In this document: positions 53,991 to 64,000 of the stretch, piece after piece
Layout: each line of letters starts with the position of its first letter
How positions within the stretch are numbered: position 1 is the stretch's first letter
Source of the DNA: Cyanoderma ruficeps
Taxonomy: Eukaryota; Chordata; Aves; Passeriformes; Timaliidae
Direction of reading: 5' to 3'
Length of the DNA: 64,000 nt
Assembly: GCA_008694505.1 (NCBI GenBank)
Contig: VZDJ01007747.1
Location: forward strand, 30,236,574 to 30,300,573
The notes under the pieces: model-generated
Seen by the model: only the letters and a program-made list of their open reading frames with translations
What the model was told of the DNA's origin: nothing
Databases searched by the model: none
Position numbers and translations under genes: made by a program

Positions 53991-54450
53991 TTGCTCATAC
54001 TGCAGGTAGTGAACACTCTCCTGTCAAGAGCTGCTCGTTCATTCTTACTTGTGTCCTCTGTTCTGGCCTGGGTTTATCCATGGGCAGCAGGATCTTTCAT
54101 GGTGTATGTCCTCCAGCATGAGTCCTCCACGGGCCTCAGTTCCTTAGGAAGGGCTCCACCGTGTGAGGGCTCCTCTGTCCCCTTTCCTCTGACTTTGGCA
54201 CTGCTTTTCTCGTTCCCCCTTCCTCAGCATTTTGTGCCCTTCCTTAAATATATTTCCCTTGAGATGCCACTGAGCTGGCTGATGGGCTCAGCTGTGCCAG
54301 GTGGTGAAGCTGCTGGGGAATTGTCTGGAACCAGCTCCTGGCACAGGGCAACCCCAGTTAGAGGGGCCAGCCTACACCCCCACCACCACCAACAGCCTGG
54401 CACTGATATCCAATGCACACCTCACAACAGGGACACAGAGCACTCCCAGA
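53991..54450. mobile_element. Candidate retroelement fragment, GC-richer (unconfirmed)
   Basis: The composition shifts upward in G and C relative to both flanks, and phrases such as CATGGGCAGCAGGATCTTTC and GGGGCCAGCCTACACCCC resemble interspersed retrovirus-like sequence of birds that I know only from memory. A 187-codon plus-strand frame (53991-54554) runs across it. The frame has no recognisable domain and its His/Pro-rich part comes from a CCACCACCACC run. The segment could instead be an unrelated unique sequence or a lncRNA exon. Confidence 0.3.
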
Positions 54451-57229
54451 GATGGCAAAGACTTCTCATTTTTGTCCAGTACTTTATCACAGGCACTAAA
54501 TATTTGAGTATGGCCAAATTAGTGTTCATGTTTTGTGATATAGAATACACATAAATTTTTCTCGGATGCCTTATTACACTGAATGCTCAAAATAGACTTC
54601 TGAGAACAAACTCTTAAAATGTATCCTAGGGTGAAGAACAGTTTTTTTTCTCATTTCTAAATAAAAAAATGCAAAATGAAATTTTATTACTTTTTGGAGA
54701 AGGAATATTTTCCCTAGAAGTAAGTGACAGACTGATTTAGCCGTTGGGTTTCTTTTTTCCCTGTGAAAAACATTGTGAGTGACATGCAGTCACAGAGTGT
54801 AACCTAATGATGAATTCTTCTGGACATCAAGAAAACTCCCACCTGGAGAGCGATTCTCTAGCAGAGGAAGCACTGCCAAAATAAATGGCTTCTCTGGAGG
54901 CATAGAAAGTAACATGGACATATTGGATACTTTGTGGCTTATATTTGTTCTGCTCAATTTTTAGTTATATATTATTCAGATCCTTAGTGCTAATAGAATT
55001 TGGGTAGTTGAACTACTGTGTTAACCTTTTCAGATATCCCAAGACCAGTAGGGGAGCAGAACAGGCTAAAAGGACTGAATATTTGGGTATTGCTGTACAT
55101 TTTCTGGGTCTGAGCCTTTTCTCACCCACACAAAGAGGGAAAAAAAACCCCAACTCATCCCTGTTAGGAGCACACAACCACTAAAAATCCTGTTGGTTAT
55201 TTTTTACTCACCAATGATTTCATTTTCTCTTTTGGAAGAAAATGTGTCCTTGATCATTATTTCAGCATCATGATTTAACACCTAATTTTACATATTACAT
55301 CTTTTAAACAGATGTGGAAATCTGAACTTAATTTGGACACACTAAATCATAATTATGTTAGGTCTTTCCAATTAGTTTACATTTGAGACAAACAGGAATA
55401 TGCTGATTCAGATTCTAATTTAAAAATTAGATGGCAACTACATCAACTACTTCAAGAAGAAGAAATTAAAATTTTATCACAAGGGACTGGAAAAAAATCT
55501 TCAACTATACATGTAGCACCAAATACATGCTCAAGGCATTATTAGTATTTAGCTCCAAAAGAAATATTGTAAATAAATGAGGAAGAAAGGAAGTCTATAT
55601 ATATATTGAAAAGCAGAAACTAGAATGAAACTCTATATTTGTAGAAATACAATTATATGTTGAAATGTAATTATATAGAAGGGATGAAATCACAGTTGAT
55701 GTCAATTTTTACTGGATGTTATATAGAGCAGATACATGGGCTTGACATGCTAATTGGAGGAAACTTAATCAGGTTTGGTAAACAATAAAGAGTTTGCCCT
55801 TTAAAACAAATTTGGAAAAATGCCATATTCTGACATGCACACTTTGTTTTACATAGAACATCAAAATGACACCAGTTTTTCTAAGAGAATTATTTAAAAC
55901 TCAAGAGAACAAAAAAAGAAGGAGTATGGAGAAGAAATTACTTGGAGCCCACCCCATCAAGAACAGGAGACAAAGAGCAAGTGGCTGGAAACAAGGAGAA
56001 CAAACATAAAAATAAAGCAGATGAGATTGAGAGAAACATGCAGATTTATGGACACAGTTCAGTTTATTTTTGCCACTTTCTTTTTTCTTTGCCTCAGACA
56101 CAATTCAGCTTTGAGTTGACACACACCACCTTATCTGTAAAAACTGGTAGGCACTTCTGGCACTTCTGTTTCATGTTGTGCTGTATACCTGTAATTCACT
56201 CTGAGACACAAGATGAATGTATAGGTATTCTTGATGTATTACTACCATTCGTGCCTTAGTTCAATCTGTTATGACCAGCTGCTCCCATATATTTAGAAGC
56301 TTTTTTGTAACTCACAGAGTTCTGATACAATGTTGGTGTAGAACAAAGGGAAGTGACAATTGTAAATCTGAATTGTCTCACTCTGAAAACTGTATATATG
56401 TGATAACAAGGGCTTGCTCTGAATTGTGATAAATTAGGAGTTTTCTGTAAGGTTAGCTTAAAAGTAAACTCAAATCCTTATAATGAGATAAAATCCTGAT
56501 CCCTGTTCTTACCCCTTTGAATTACTTTGATAAGAAGAGCCATATCCTGGCTACTTGAAGATTCACCTTATAGAAGGGAAATATTTTGAGGGTATATGAC
56601 AAATACAGTACTCTGAATCCTGTCTCTCCCCAGCCTTACCTAAACCTCCATCAGTGATTGTATTTTTATCAAAAAATAACACTTGGCAAAAGCTACTCGA
56701 CATTGTGTTGTTCTTGGCAAGCGTTATACTATACTGTGGTGTCTGTCCATTCAGGACTTCAAACGTTCCATCATTTTGAAGTCATAAGTTTGTCCTATGA
56801 AACAAAAGGAGATATAAATCCCTTCCGAAAGCATTAGTTGGAAAGGTGGCATAGAAATTACTCCTTTCAGCTCATAAGAATCTTAATAATACAAGGTTCA
56901 AGGAATAATATGAAATAAGATGTCAAAAAATAAGGTGTTAGGCAGCTAAGGCTATTACCCTTATGTGCCTTGAAAAAAATTACTATAATTTTTTGAGGCT
57001 GAACACAATGAGAAGAAGAACTGGGATTTCTGAAACATGTCATTATTCATGCAGGGATAGATGAAATCGTAAAGACTGAAAAATTAACTGTGTAAAATTG
57101 AACTGGGAGAACTATCATTATTGAAGCATTTTCTAACGGTATGTCATGTGTCATACATAGTAGACTTTGATAAATTAGAAGGTGTCTTAAAATGCCCTTT
57201 CCAATCCCTTCCAAAATATACACTGGGGC
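54451..57229. other. AT-rich DNA immediately upstream of the KCNIP4 CpG island
   Basis: No gene or repeat family is recognised. Composition stays AT-rich until about 57225 and then changes abruptly into the CpG island. Proximal enhancers of KCNIP4 may lie here, but no motif cluster stands out by eye. Confidence 0.5.
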
Positions 57230-57663
57230 TTAGGGAGCGCTCCCAGCCTGCGCTAGCCTGACAGAGGTGTTCGAGGGGCGCAGCTGCGATGGGAGCTCCG
57301 CTGTGCTCAGCGACGGTCCGTGTCCCGGGCAGCCTGCGGCTAACAGGTGATGCGGGCACCACCTGAGCGCGGCCGCACAGCGCAGCGGGGCGGGCGGCCC
57401 GGCCCTGCCGGAGTCTCCCTCGGGCTGTCCCCAGGGCCGCTCCGCTCCCGACCCGCTCCGGGGCGCAGGCACCGGCCCAGCCCCGCTGCGCCAGCGGCCC
57501 CGGGGGAGCTCGGCGGGGCAGGCAAGCGAGCCCAGGCGCTCCCTGTCCCGGCAGGGAAGGAGTCGCAGCCGCGGCCCCGCGGGCGGCCGCCCCGAGCTCC
57601 GCGCCGAGCCCGCCCCGCGCCGCGCGGGTGGCGGGGGAGGCGCCGCCGCCGAGGCGGGGCCGC

Positions 57664-57784
57664 GCTCCCGTTCCCGCTCCCTCTCCGCTCCGCTGCTCCG
57701 CTCCCATCCCGCTCCCATCCCGCTCCCGGCCCCGCTCCCGCTCCCATCCCGCTCCGCCGCGCCCAGCCCCGCTCCCATCCCGCG
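57664..57784 (+). repeat. GC-rich tandem repeat of CCCGCTCCCATC type
   Basis: Degenerate units built from CCGCTCC and CCGCTCCCATC recur many times. The clearest run is at about 57706-57732, with further copies at 57734-57754 and 57766-57784. The tract is strand-asymmetric (pyrimidine on plus, purine on minus), so it could form unusual DNA structure. It lies 65-185 bases before the KCNIP4 start codon, within the likely 5' UTR or core promoter. Copy number is likely to vary and to be error-prone in assemblies. Confidence 0.8.
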
Positions 57785-57848
57785 GCCCCGGCGCGGCGGT
57801 GCTGCCGCGCTTTCCCGCCGCGGCTCCGGGCGCCTCCCGCCTCGCAGC

Positions 57849-57909
57849 ATGGACGTGAGGAGAGTGGAGAGCATCTCGGCGCAGCTGGAGGAGGCCAGCT
57901 CCACAGGCG
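57849..57909 (+). CDS. KCNIP4: KCNIP4 (KChIP4) first coding exon, long isoform N-terminus
   Basis: The exon encodes 20 full codons, MDVRRVESISAQ through LEEASSTG, plus the first base of a glycine codon. This matches the N-terminus of the KCNIP4 isoform that starts MNVRRVES in mammals and continues GFLYAQ in exon 2; the match and the Asp-for-Asn difference at residue 2 are from memory. KChIP4 is a cytosolic EF-hand calcium sensor of the recoverin/neuronal calcium sensor family. It binds the N-terminus of Kv4 (Shal) potassium channels and tunes A-type current in neurons. Its variable N-terminus, encoded by alternative first exons, sets trafficking and gating effects; the EF hands are in later exons outside this window. 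The ATG is the first in almost 500 bases and has A at -3 and G at +4. A GT donor follows at 57910 (G/GTAGGA), in phase 1. The exon sits in the CpG island. Confidence 0.92.
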
Positions 57910-60900
57910 GTAGGACGCGGGCAGCGCGGGGACGCGAGGCTGCCTCTCTGAGTTAATTTGGGGTCTCGTCCCCTCTCCTTTGGGCAGCAAGTCTGGCAAC
58001 TTGGCGTGGGGCGGGAGGGGGAAGCCGCCTGCCCGCTTGCGAGGGGCGAACGCACTCGTGCGGTCGTGGGCAAATGTGTGTGTGTGTGTCTATGGGGACA
58101 GTAAGCAAACGCTTTATGCCGGGGATCTCTGGCTAAGAAGCGTTCAGGGCTTCGCGAATCCTGCCCTAAGATGCCTGCTCTGACCTAACTGGTACTTTTG
58201 CCTTTGCTGAAATGACTTGGGACTGGGAATGGACCTCCAGGGCAGATCCTCTCTAGTTACCAACTCCCAGGAGGTAATTTTGGTCAGGCCCCCTTACACT
58301 TGGAGAGACTCTGCTTGGGTCTCCGCTGTACCTCTCTAATGCCTAAGTGACAACTATGTGATGGAGACCAGCTTCTTCTGGTAAGCCAGAGGCTGTTTGG
58401 TCCCTTTCTTTTCTCTGTGCCTCAAATGGCAGTTACACATTCACCTGAGAAAGGCTGCAGGATAACTTGCATTTTAGGGAGGAAAAAAGCATGCCTTACT
58501 GTCCTCCACAAGGATTGTGACTCCTGGATTTTAAGAGTTTTTTGCCAGTTATTTAAAAATGAAGCTTCTTGGTGGAGTGTGTGTAAGCGGATGTTGTTGA
58601 GAAAGGTGTTCAGCTCAAGCAAGCTGGATAAGTAGAGGATAGTTGGACAGTTAATGAAAAACTTTGTGAAACAGGCAGTCAAAACCAGGGGAAACTTCTT
58701 TTCTTAGAGGATGTTTCTTGCTGTGCAGCTAGATTTCTCATAAACTGTGATGCTAGTGTAGGATAGCAGCCTTACCAACAAGTTGTTTGAAAGGCATAGT
58801 GCAATCCCACCATTTGCTTGATTTCTAATGCTTCAGAATGCATCTTCTGCTTGTTAGAAGAGATTCACAGCCATGTGTTCCCTGCTGGATTGTACCTTAT
58901 TTTTCTCTTTCCCTAATGTCCCAGATTTTTAAAATGTTTTAGAGTGCGTAGCCTTTAATGTAGGATACCAGATAATTTGCGTTGGGGATAGGGAACTTTT
59001 GTATTTGTGCTATCAGCTCAATTTTAAGTCCATCTTTGCAGCTCACTAAAGTTTTGGGAAAAAGCATGTACTCATTCTAGTTGTCCAACAAGGGACATGG
59101 CCACTACGGTGGTGTTGTGATACTTCTCACTACTTTTCAGATCCAACCCTCCGAAGTTATAATTTAGGCTTTTCCCTCTGCGTACCACAGTCAGCCTTCC
59201 AGCGCTACTCTGTTAGAGGTCTGAAAGTCAAACTATTTTTCCATAACACATACATCATCAGTGATGAACGCCAAGCAGGCTCTTGGCTACCTGTGCAACC
59301 ACCATGCAGGACTGTTCAGGCTAAACAAAACTGAGGTCATGATTTAGGCACAGTGGGTTTGCACAGCTGCTGTTGAGAAATTATTTGGTTTATGGATCGT
59401 TAATGTGGGTATTGAAGCATAGAGAGAGTTTAAAGCTTGATGTTTTTTCTTACAGGTATAGTTCACAGTAGCAGGAAAGTATCTATATGAAAATTGGGGA
59501 AATACTATTTGAGTCCATGTCATGCACGTAATAGGAAATACCCAGATGATGTTTTTGTGGAAATTGCCTTCAGTTGAGCCATATATTAAATGTGTTTTCT
59601 GTTTTGGTGCTCTTGATATGCATGCGTAGTAGCTTTTAAAAATTAATGACAGCTTTAATTCACTTTAAGCTTGTAATGGCGAGAGGAAGTAAGATACACT
59701 TTTGTACTCTTTTAGAATACCAAGTAAAATCTGACTGAAACATGACTTACTGTGCAAAAAACATTTCTCAAAAATAAGTTTTTATGCCAGAAGAATACAG
59801 AAAGATAAAAGTGACAGAGCTAGAAGGAAATACCTCCTTTCTTTTGGAGAATGACACACATTACTACTCTGATATCACCACTGTGATGTGATGTGAAGTG
59901 TTGCTAACAAGTGTCTAGCTTCACTCCTCTGGGCTTTCTTCTTATGTGAGAGAACCCATTTATTTTCATCCTCCCACAGTTTAGGCCCTTTTTCATCTAA
60001 ACTTTCCTTTACACTTTTCTCTTCTCTTCTCTAGCCGTCTCCCTTCAGGCTCTTAAACGTTCAACTCATTTTCAGTGCCATCAGCATTTCTGATTGTACC
60101 TGCCTGTTGTATTTTTAACAAGGAAGGTGGATTTTTTCTCATTAATTCTCTTCAAATAGAATCATAGCTTCAAACGTTAGTCATTTTGAAATGGTAATGC
60201 CTACAGTAGAGTTGGTACCGGGATTTGATGTTAGTGCACGAGAGTCAGAAGTGAAACCAGCAAAAGTGCGACTGTTCCTCAATTTCATTTTTCCAAGTGA
60301 AATAAAGCTCGACTAGTGCACAGGCAGCTTGAATAATGAAAATTATTAATGTAAAAGGCAAAATTTTGTGCCTTTTAACAGGTATGACTGCCTTAACCTG
60401 ATCTTCTTACATTTAATCTTGCGCCTTGCAGGGTATCTTCTGATTCAAGGGAATTCAAATTACTATCAGTTGGAGTACCACTGAGAGTTGTTGAAGTATG
60501 AGAATGTCCTCTGTGGAATACTGAGCCATTGTAAGGATAGACTGTTTAATCCCTCTGCCTCATGAAATTGTCTTTATCAATGTCTTATCTATCAGAAAGC
60601 TGCATTTGTGCTAGTGATAGCCAAAGCTCTGCTGCTGCTGGGTAAAGGCGTGCAGCATCTTGGCAAAATGAGAAGAGCAGAGGGAGATTATCAGTCAAAG
60701 TTTGTGTGGGTAAGAACAAGTTTAATCACAAAATGTCCTGTGGGTTCAATATCTAGGACAAACTTAAGCTGTTGGGAATACTAATATGAATAAGACATTA
60801 TCACAGCAACTGGTTGCTTTGCTTTAGGGTGTGATGAATTCAGAATGGCCATTGTGCTGACCAGTATGACCATGCTTATTCAAAACCCAGAAATATTTAC

Positions 60901-63900
60901 GAAAGCCATGGTGTCATTTTTGACAAGTTTTGAAGATTTTCAGTTATTAGACAAGGCAGTTGCAAATTATTCAAGTTAGGAAAAAGGCTGTAATTTCTAC
61001 ATTGTGGGCAGAAGGGCCACAATGGTCTAAATAGTATTATTAAGCAGTGTTTATCCAACTTTAAGTTTACCTAGAGTTAAATATTCTCTGCCGTACCTCT
61101 GAGAGATCCTCGTGCACTAGTGCTCACTTTTGCTTTTAATGAATGACTTGCTCTTGTTGCTTGGGGCCTTCTTAGAAGACAAAGGAAGTAGTGCTAAAAG
61201 GACAAAAGGTTGCATATTGAATAAGCTGAAAATAGGAATTTAGAAAAATGGATGCTGAGAAAAAGCAAGAAAGTAATAAAAAATATACTGGGAAACAATT
61301 ACAGGAAAAAAAAAAGAAGAGATGGGAGGAGGGAAAGGAGGAAACAGATTTTGTATCTCACATATTAAGGTACAAAATCTATTATGTGTTAGTGGCATGT
61401 ATTGGACCAATTTCTTTATATCCTATTTGGGATCCATCTGACATGATGAAAAGCAGTCAGTGACTTTCCAAGTGATTTGCACCAATATACATATCAGCGT
61501 GAAAGCTTTGGTTTGTCGGGGGCATAAGCCTCTGTATAAAATTTGAGTTTTGCCTCCATCTCCGGTTCCTCTGTTCAATGAGTGTTAGGAAGTAATTACA
61601 TGCAAAATTCTGTCACAGAGAGTCATATTTGACATGAATGCTGAAAATACCTCGCCTTTCCAACAACATAAATTTTATCTCATGTAAATATCAATTTTCA
61701 CAAAGTACAGCTTTCTTATTCATTATTCTGTCTGTCAAGGTTACTACCTATGCTTGGGGAGTTGATATACAAATAACTGAACATCTGGGCAAGTTTCAGG
61801 TATACCTGGCTTAGAGGACTTACACTTTCCAGGTGTTTTTAGACATTTTACAATACACAGAGATATGGTATCTAGCAGTAAGTGTAGCCATGAAAGAAGT
61901 AACTGGTGTGTGTCATGGGAAGCTTTTACAGTGTATCAGATAAGCACTTAGGACTTCTGCTTTGGATTGGAGGGGAATATTTGATCTGTGCAGCATTCAG
62001 CTGTAATCTATCCCATCTCAGCCTCTCAGTTTGCCATTGTGATTTATTCGGAATCTTTGGCACTTGGAAAAGAAAGTATCTAAAAATACAGTGCCTGATT
62101 GCTTCACTGTTTCATAGATATGTGCATTCCTGCCAGGCTGTGCTACTATCTTCTCCCCATCCCCCTCCCCAATTCTGCTTGTTCTCTCTTTCTTTCAGGT
62201 ACCAAAATAGACAGTAATTGAGCTCTTCCTTGCCAAACAAATGCTGGCCATTTATTGTCTCCTATGGGCAAAGGCCATTACGCCTATTTGGGATGAGGAA
62301 GAAAACATGAGCAAACGTTTGTGGTCTTGGAAGTCAAGGACCTAAATCCATATTTCAGTAGTTGTAGTTAACACAGTCTGAACCAAGTGGGATTCCCTTC
62401 TTTATTAGCACACACTTCGATTAATAGGCTTGGGCCTGTTCTGGGACGTAAGAAGTGCAGATACAAAACCTTCATTATTTGGAGCACAGTGTGGCAGTGC
62501 AGGTGGAGGTGGTTAATGGGATTGTTTGTCTCTATATAATATTTGGCCTGAACTGTAATGTATGACTGCATCAAAAGTAAATGGACAATAGTTTGACCTA
62601 GGCATTAATTTTTTTGATAGCATTGTCCTTTCAGAATCCTGTGGGGTTTTTTTTGCAAGGGCTTTGCTTTCCATTGTTTTTATGGCTAAGTATTATTTGG
62701 GCCAGATTTCCCACTGAGTACACCAGGCAGAATGTGGATGAGAAGTGAAACTGTATGGAATATATGTGTTTTGAAGCCTATAGAACTGTGGAAAACATGG
62801 AATTCAATAATCCAATTATTCTGTGATGTTCTAAATTATTAGTTTGTAATTATATTATAGTAGTCTTAGGATCATATAGATCATGGTTCGATTTTATTTT
62901 TCCTCATCATTTTCCATTCTCACACTCTATAGGAAAGGTAATTTCTGTGTTATCACCTTCATGCATGCAGCAGCAGAGGTGGCTGGGCTCTAGATTTACT
63001 TCTATGAGTGTGGGAGATCTGTAGACAGCAATAAACTGGCAGCAGTTTAAAATACATGGTTGTGTTGAAAATATATTGAATCCATTCACCTCTAAGAATA
63101 AACCCAAACACAGAATAAAAGCTATATATCTGAGCTCATACTGTGTTTTATTTCTGGCAGCCCAGCAGAGACTTAATATGGTATTAAAAGGAGCTCTCTG
63201 TCAGAGGTCTGAAAATAAATATAGTGTTTATCTTTTATATTCTTTTTCACCTCTAAAACAAATTTCTTTAGAGATACACTTTATAGTTGTGATCCCCTGT
63301 TATATGTTTATAATTTATACTGCACTAACACAAACAGTGGTATGAAAGTCATAGATGCTTATGTGTCCACTGGAGAAAGGAACTACAGGTGGAAGGCATG
63401 ATAATAGACAATTTTAAAATATAGATACTTTGCCGTGTTCAGAAAAATGATGCATTTAAATGTTTGGATTTTATTGTAGAAGATAATATCTTTGTTTGTC
63501 TACCAGGTATTTTTCCCCATATAATGCATAATCCCCAAGCACAGTTAAATGCCCAGCACTACAGAGCACATTATAGCCATGTGCCACAAAGTTGCCAAGT
63601 GGTGACAGCATAGAAAAGAATTATTCCAACTCAGAATGTCCTAAGACATAGACTTCAAGGTGGATGATCTGTATCATGCAGTCAGTAAGAGAGGGTTTGC
63701 TATTTTATTGACAGGTAAAAAGCCTCCCCAGTTTTACTGATAAAGTTTTCTTGTTCTAGTTTTCAGTTACCTCTCTGTATCTCCAGAAAAATATATTATG
63801 AATATTGCTTTAGTTATTAAGCTTTAGTAGAGAAAATCTTATTCTTATCTTTTGAATCAAACATTTGTTAATCATCCAGAAGGAACATTTAGGATTTATT

Positions 63901-64000
63901 AGAAAGGTAAACAGTAGCCATAAAGTGTGATGATAAAGACCAAGAAATGCCTTTTATGTGTGTGGCTTTAGTGGTATCTGAGCAAGTGGACTCTGGGGTC
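57910..64000 (+). other. KCNIP4: KCNIP4 intron 1, proximal 6 kb
   Basis: This begins at the GT donor (GTAGGA, a moderate match to the GTRAGT consensus) and runs past the window end with no candidate second exon encoding GFLYAQ. That is expected, since this intron spans hundreds of kilobases in mammals. The first 160 bases belong to the CpG island; the rest is AT-rich. Frames here are 103 codons or shorter and unrecognised. A purine-rich AAAAAGAAGAGATGGGAGG run lies near 61306-61330. Intronic enhancers are possible but not identifiable from one sequence. Confidence 0.8.
58075..58089 (+). repeat. Short (TG)n microsatellite
   Basis: Seven and a half TG dinucleotides sit at the downstream edge of the CpG island in KCNIP4 intron 1. 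It is short and may be polymorphic. Confidence 0.85.

Larger units (their letters stand above)
57230..58070 (+). promoter_or_regulatory. KCNIP4: CpG island promoter of KCNIP4
   Basis: About 840 bases are very GC-rich and dense in CpG, in sharp contrast to flanks that are AT-rich. Sp1-type GC boxes are visible: GGGGCGGG at 57387-57394, CCGCCCCGC at about 57610-57618, AGGCGGGGC at 57652-57660, and GGGGCGGGAGGGG at about 58008-58020. No TATA box is visible in the stretch before the start codon, as expected for a CpG-island promoter with dispersed initiation. The transcription start cannot be placed exactly; it probably lies between about 57400 and 57840. The island spans exon 1 and the first 150 bases of the intron, a usual layout. 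Large open frames on both strands inside it are composition artefacts. A divergent antisense transcript is possible but not shown. Confidence 0.85.

Noticed and set aside
57144..58073. 309-codon minus-strand open frame, and overlapping 188-227-codon frames on both strands
   Set aside because: All lie in the CpG island, where stop codons are rare. The translations are low-complexity Gly/Ala/Arg/Pro, with repeats that mirror the CCCGCTCCCATC tandem tract. Frames are open in several phases on both strands at once, which indicates composition and not selection.
1..64000. CRISPR array, operon, phage or other prokaryotic system
   Set aside because: No spaced direct repeats, no dense coding, no ribosome binding sites; CR1 LINEs, LTRs and a spliced vertebrate exon show this is bird nuclear DNA.

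Overview
This is vertebrate nuclear DNA, almost certainly from a bird and probably a songbird. It is AT-rich, intron/intergenic-like sequence with no bacterial-style gene packing. It carries CR1 LINE copies with typical avian 3' ends, plus LTR fragments that I recognise from memory as passerine-type. The window is mostly a gene desert. The only protein-coding sequence I can support is one short first exon near position 57.9 kb.

Layout. Positions 1-25.8 kb are AT-rich non-coding DNA with small low-complexity tracts and short tandem duplications. A cluster of two adjacent solo-LTR-like sequences in minus orientation lies at about 25.86-26.9 kb. Positions 27-36 kb are again AT-rich, with a GC-rich patch at about 32.57-32.87 kb that contrasts sharply with its surroundings. 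From 36.1 to 42.8 kb there are three CR1 LINE pieces (plus, minus, plus). The last one keeps a decayed reverse transcriptase end with a readable FADD box. One further LTR-like segment lies between the second and third pieces. Positions 42.8-57.2 kb are AT-rich with one retroelement-like, GC-richer candidate at about 54.0-54.45 kb.

A strong CpG island occupies about 57.23-58.07 kb. Inside it, 57849-57909 encodes a peptide starting MDVRRVESISAQ and ending STG. It stops at a GT splice donor in phase 1. This matches the N-terminus of the long KCNIP4 (Kv channel-interacting protein 4, KChIP4) isoform that begins MNVRRVES in mammals. The gene runs on the plus strand. Sequence upstream of the island is therefore 5' intergenic or regulatory DNA, and everything from 57910 to the window end is the start of KCNIP4 intron 1, which is very long in other amniotes.

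I found no operon, CRISPR array, RNA gene or undescribed multi-gene system. The observations most worth a second look are the KCNIP4 promoter architecture (an ATG-free leader and a GC-rich tandem repeat just upstream of the start codon), two inverted motif arrangements that could be distal regulatory elements (13.6 kb and 30.2 kb), and the unexplained GC-rich patch at 32.6 kb.
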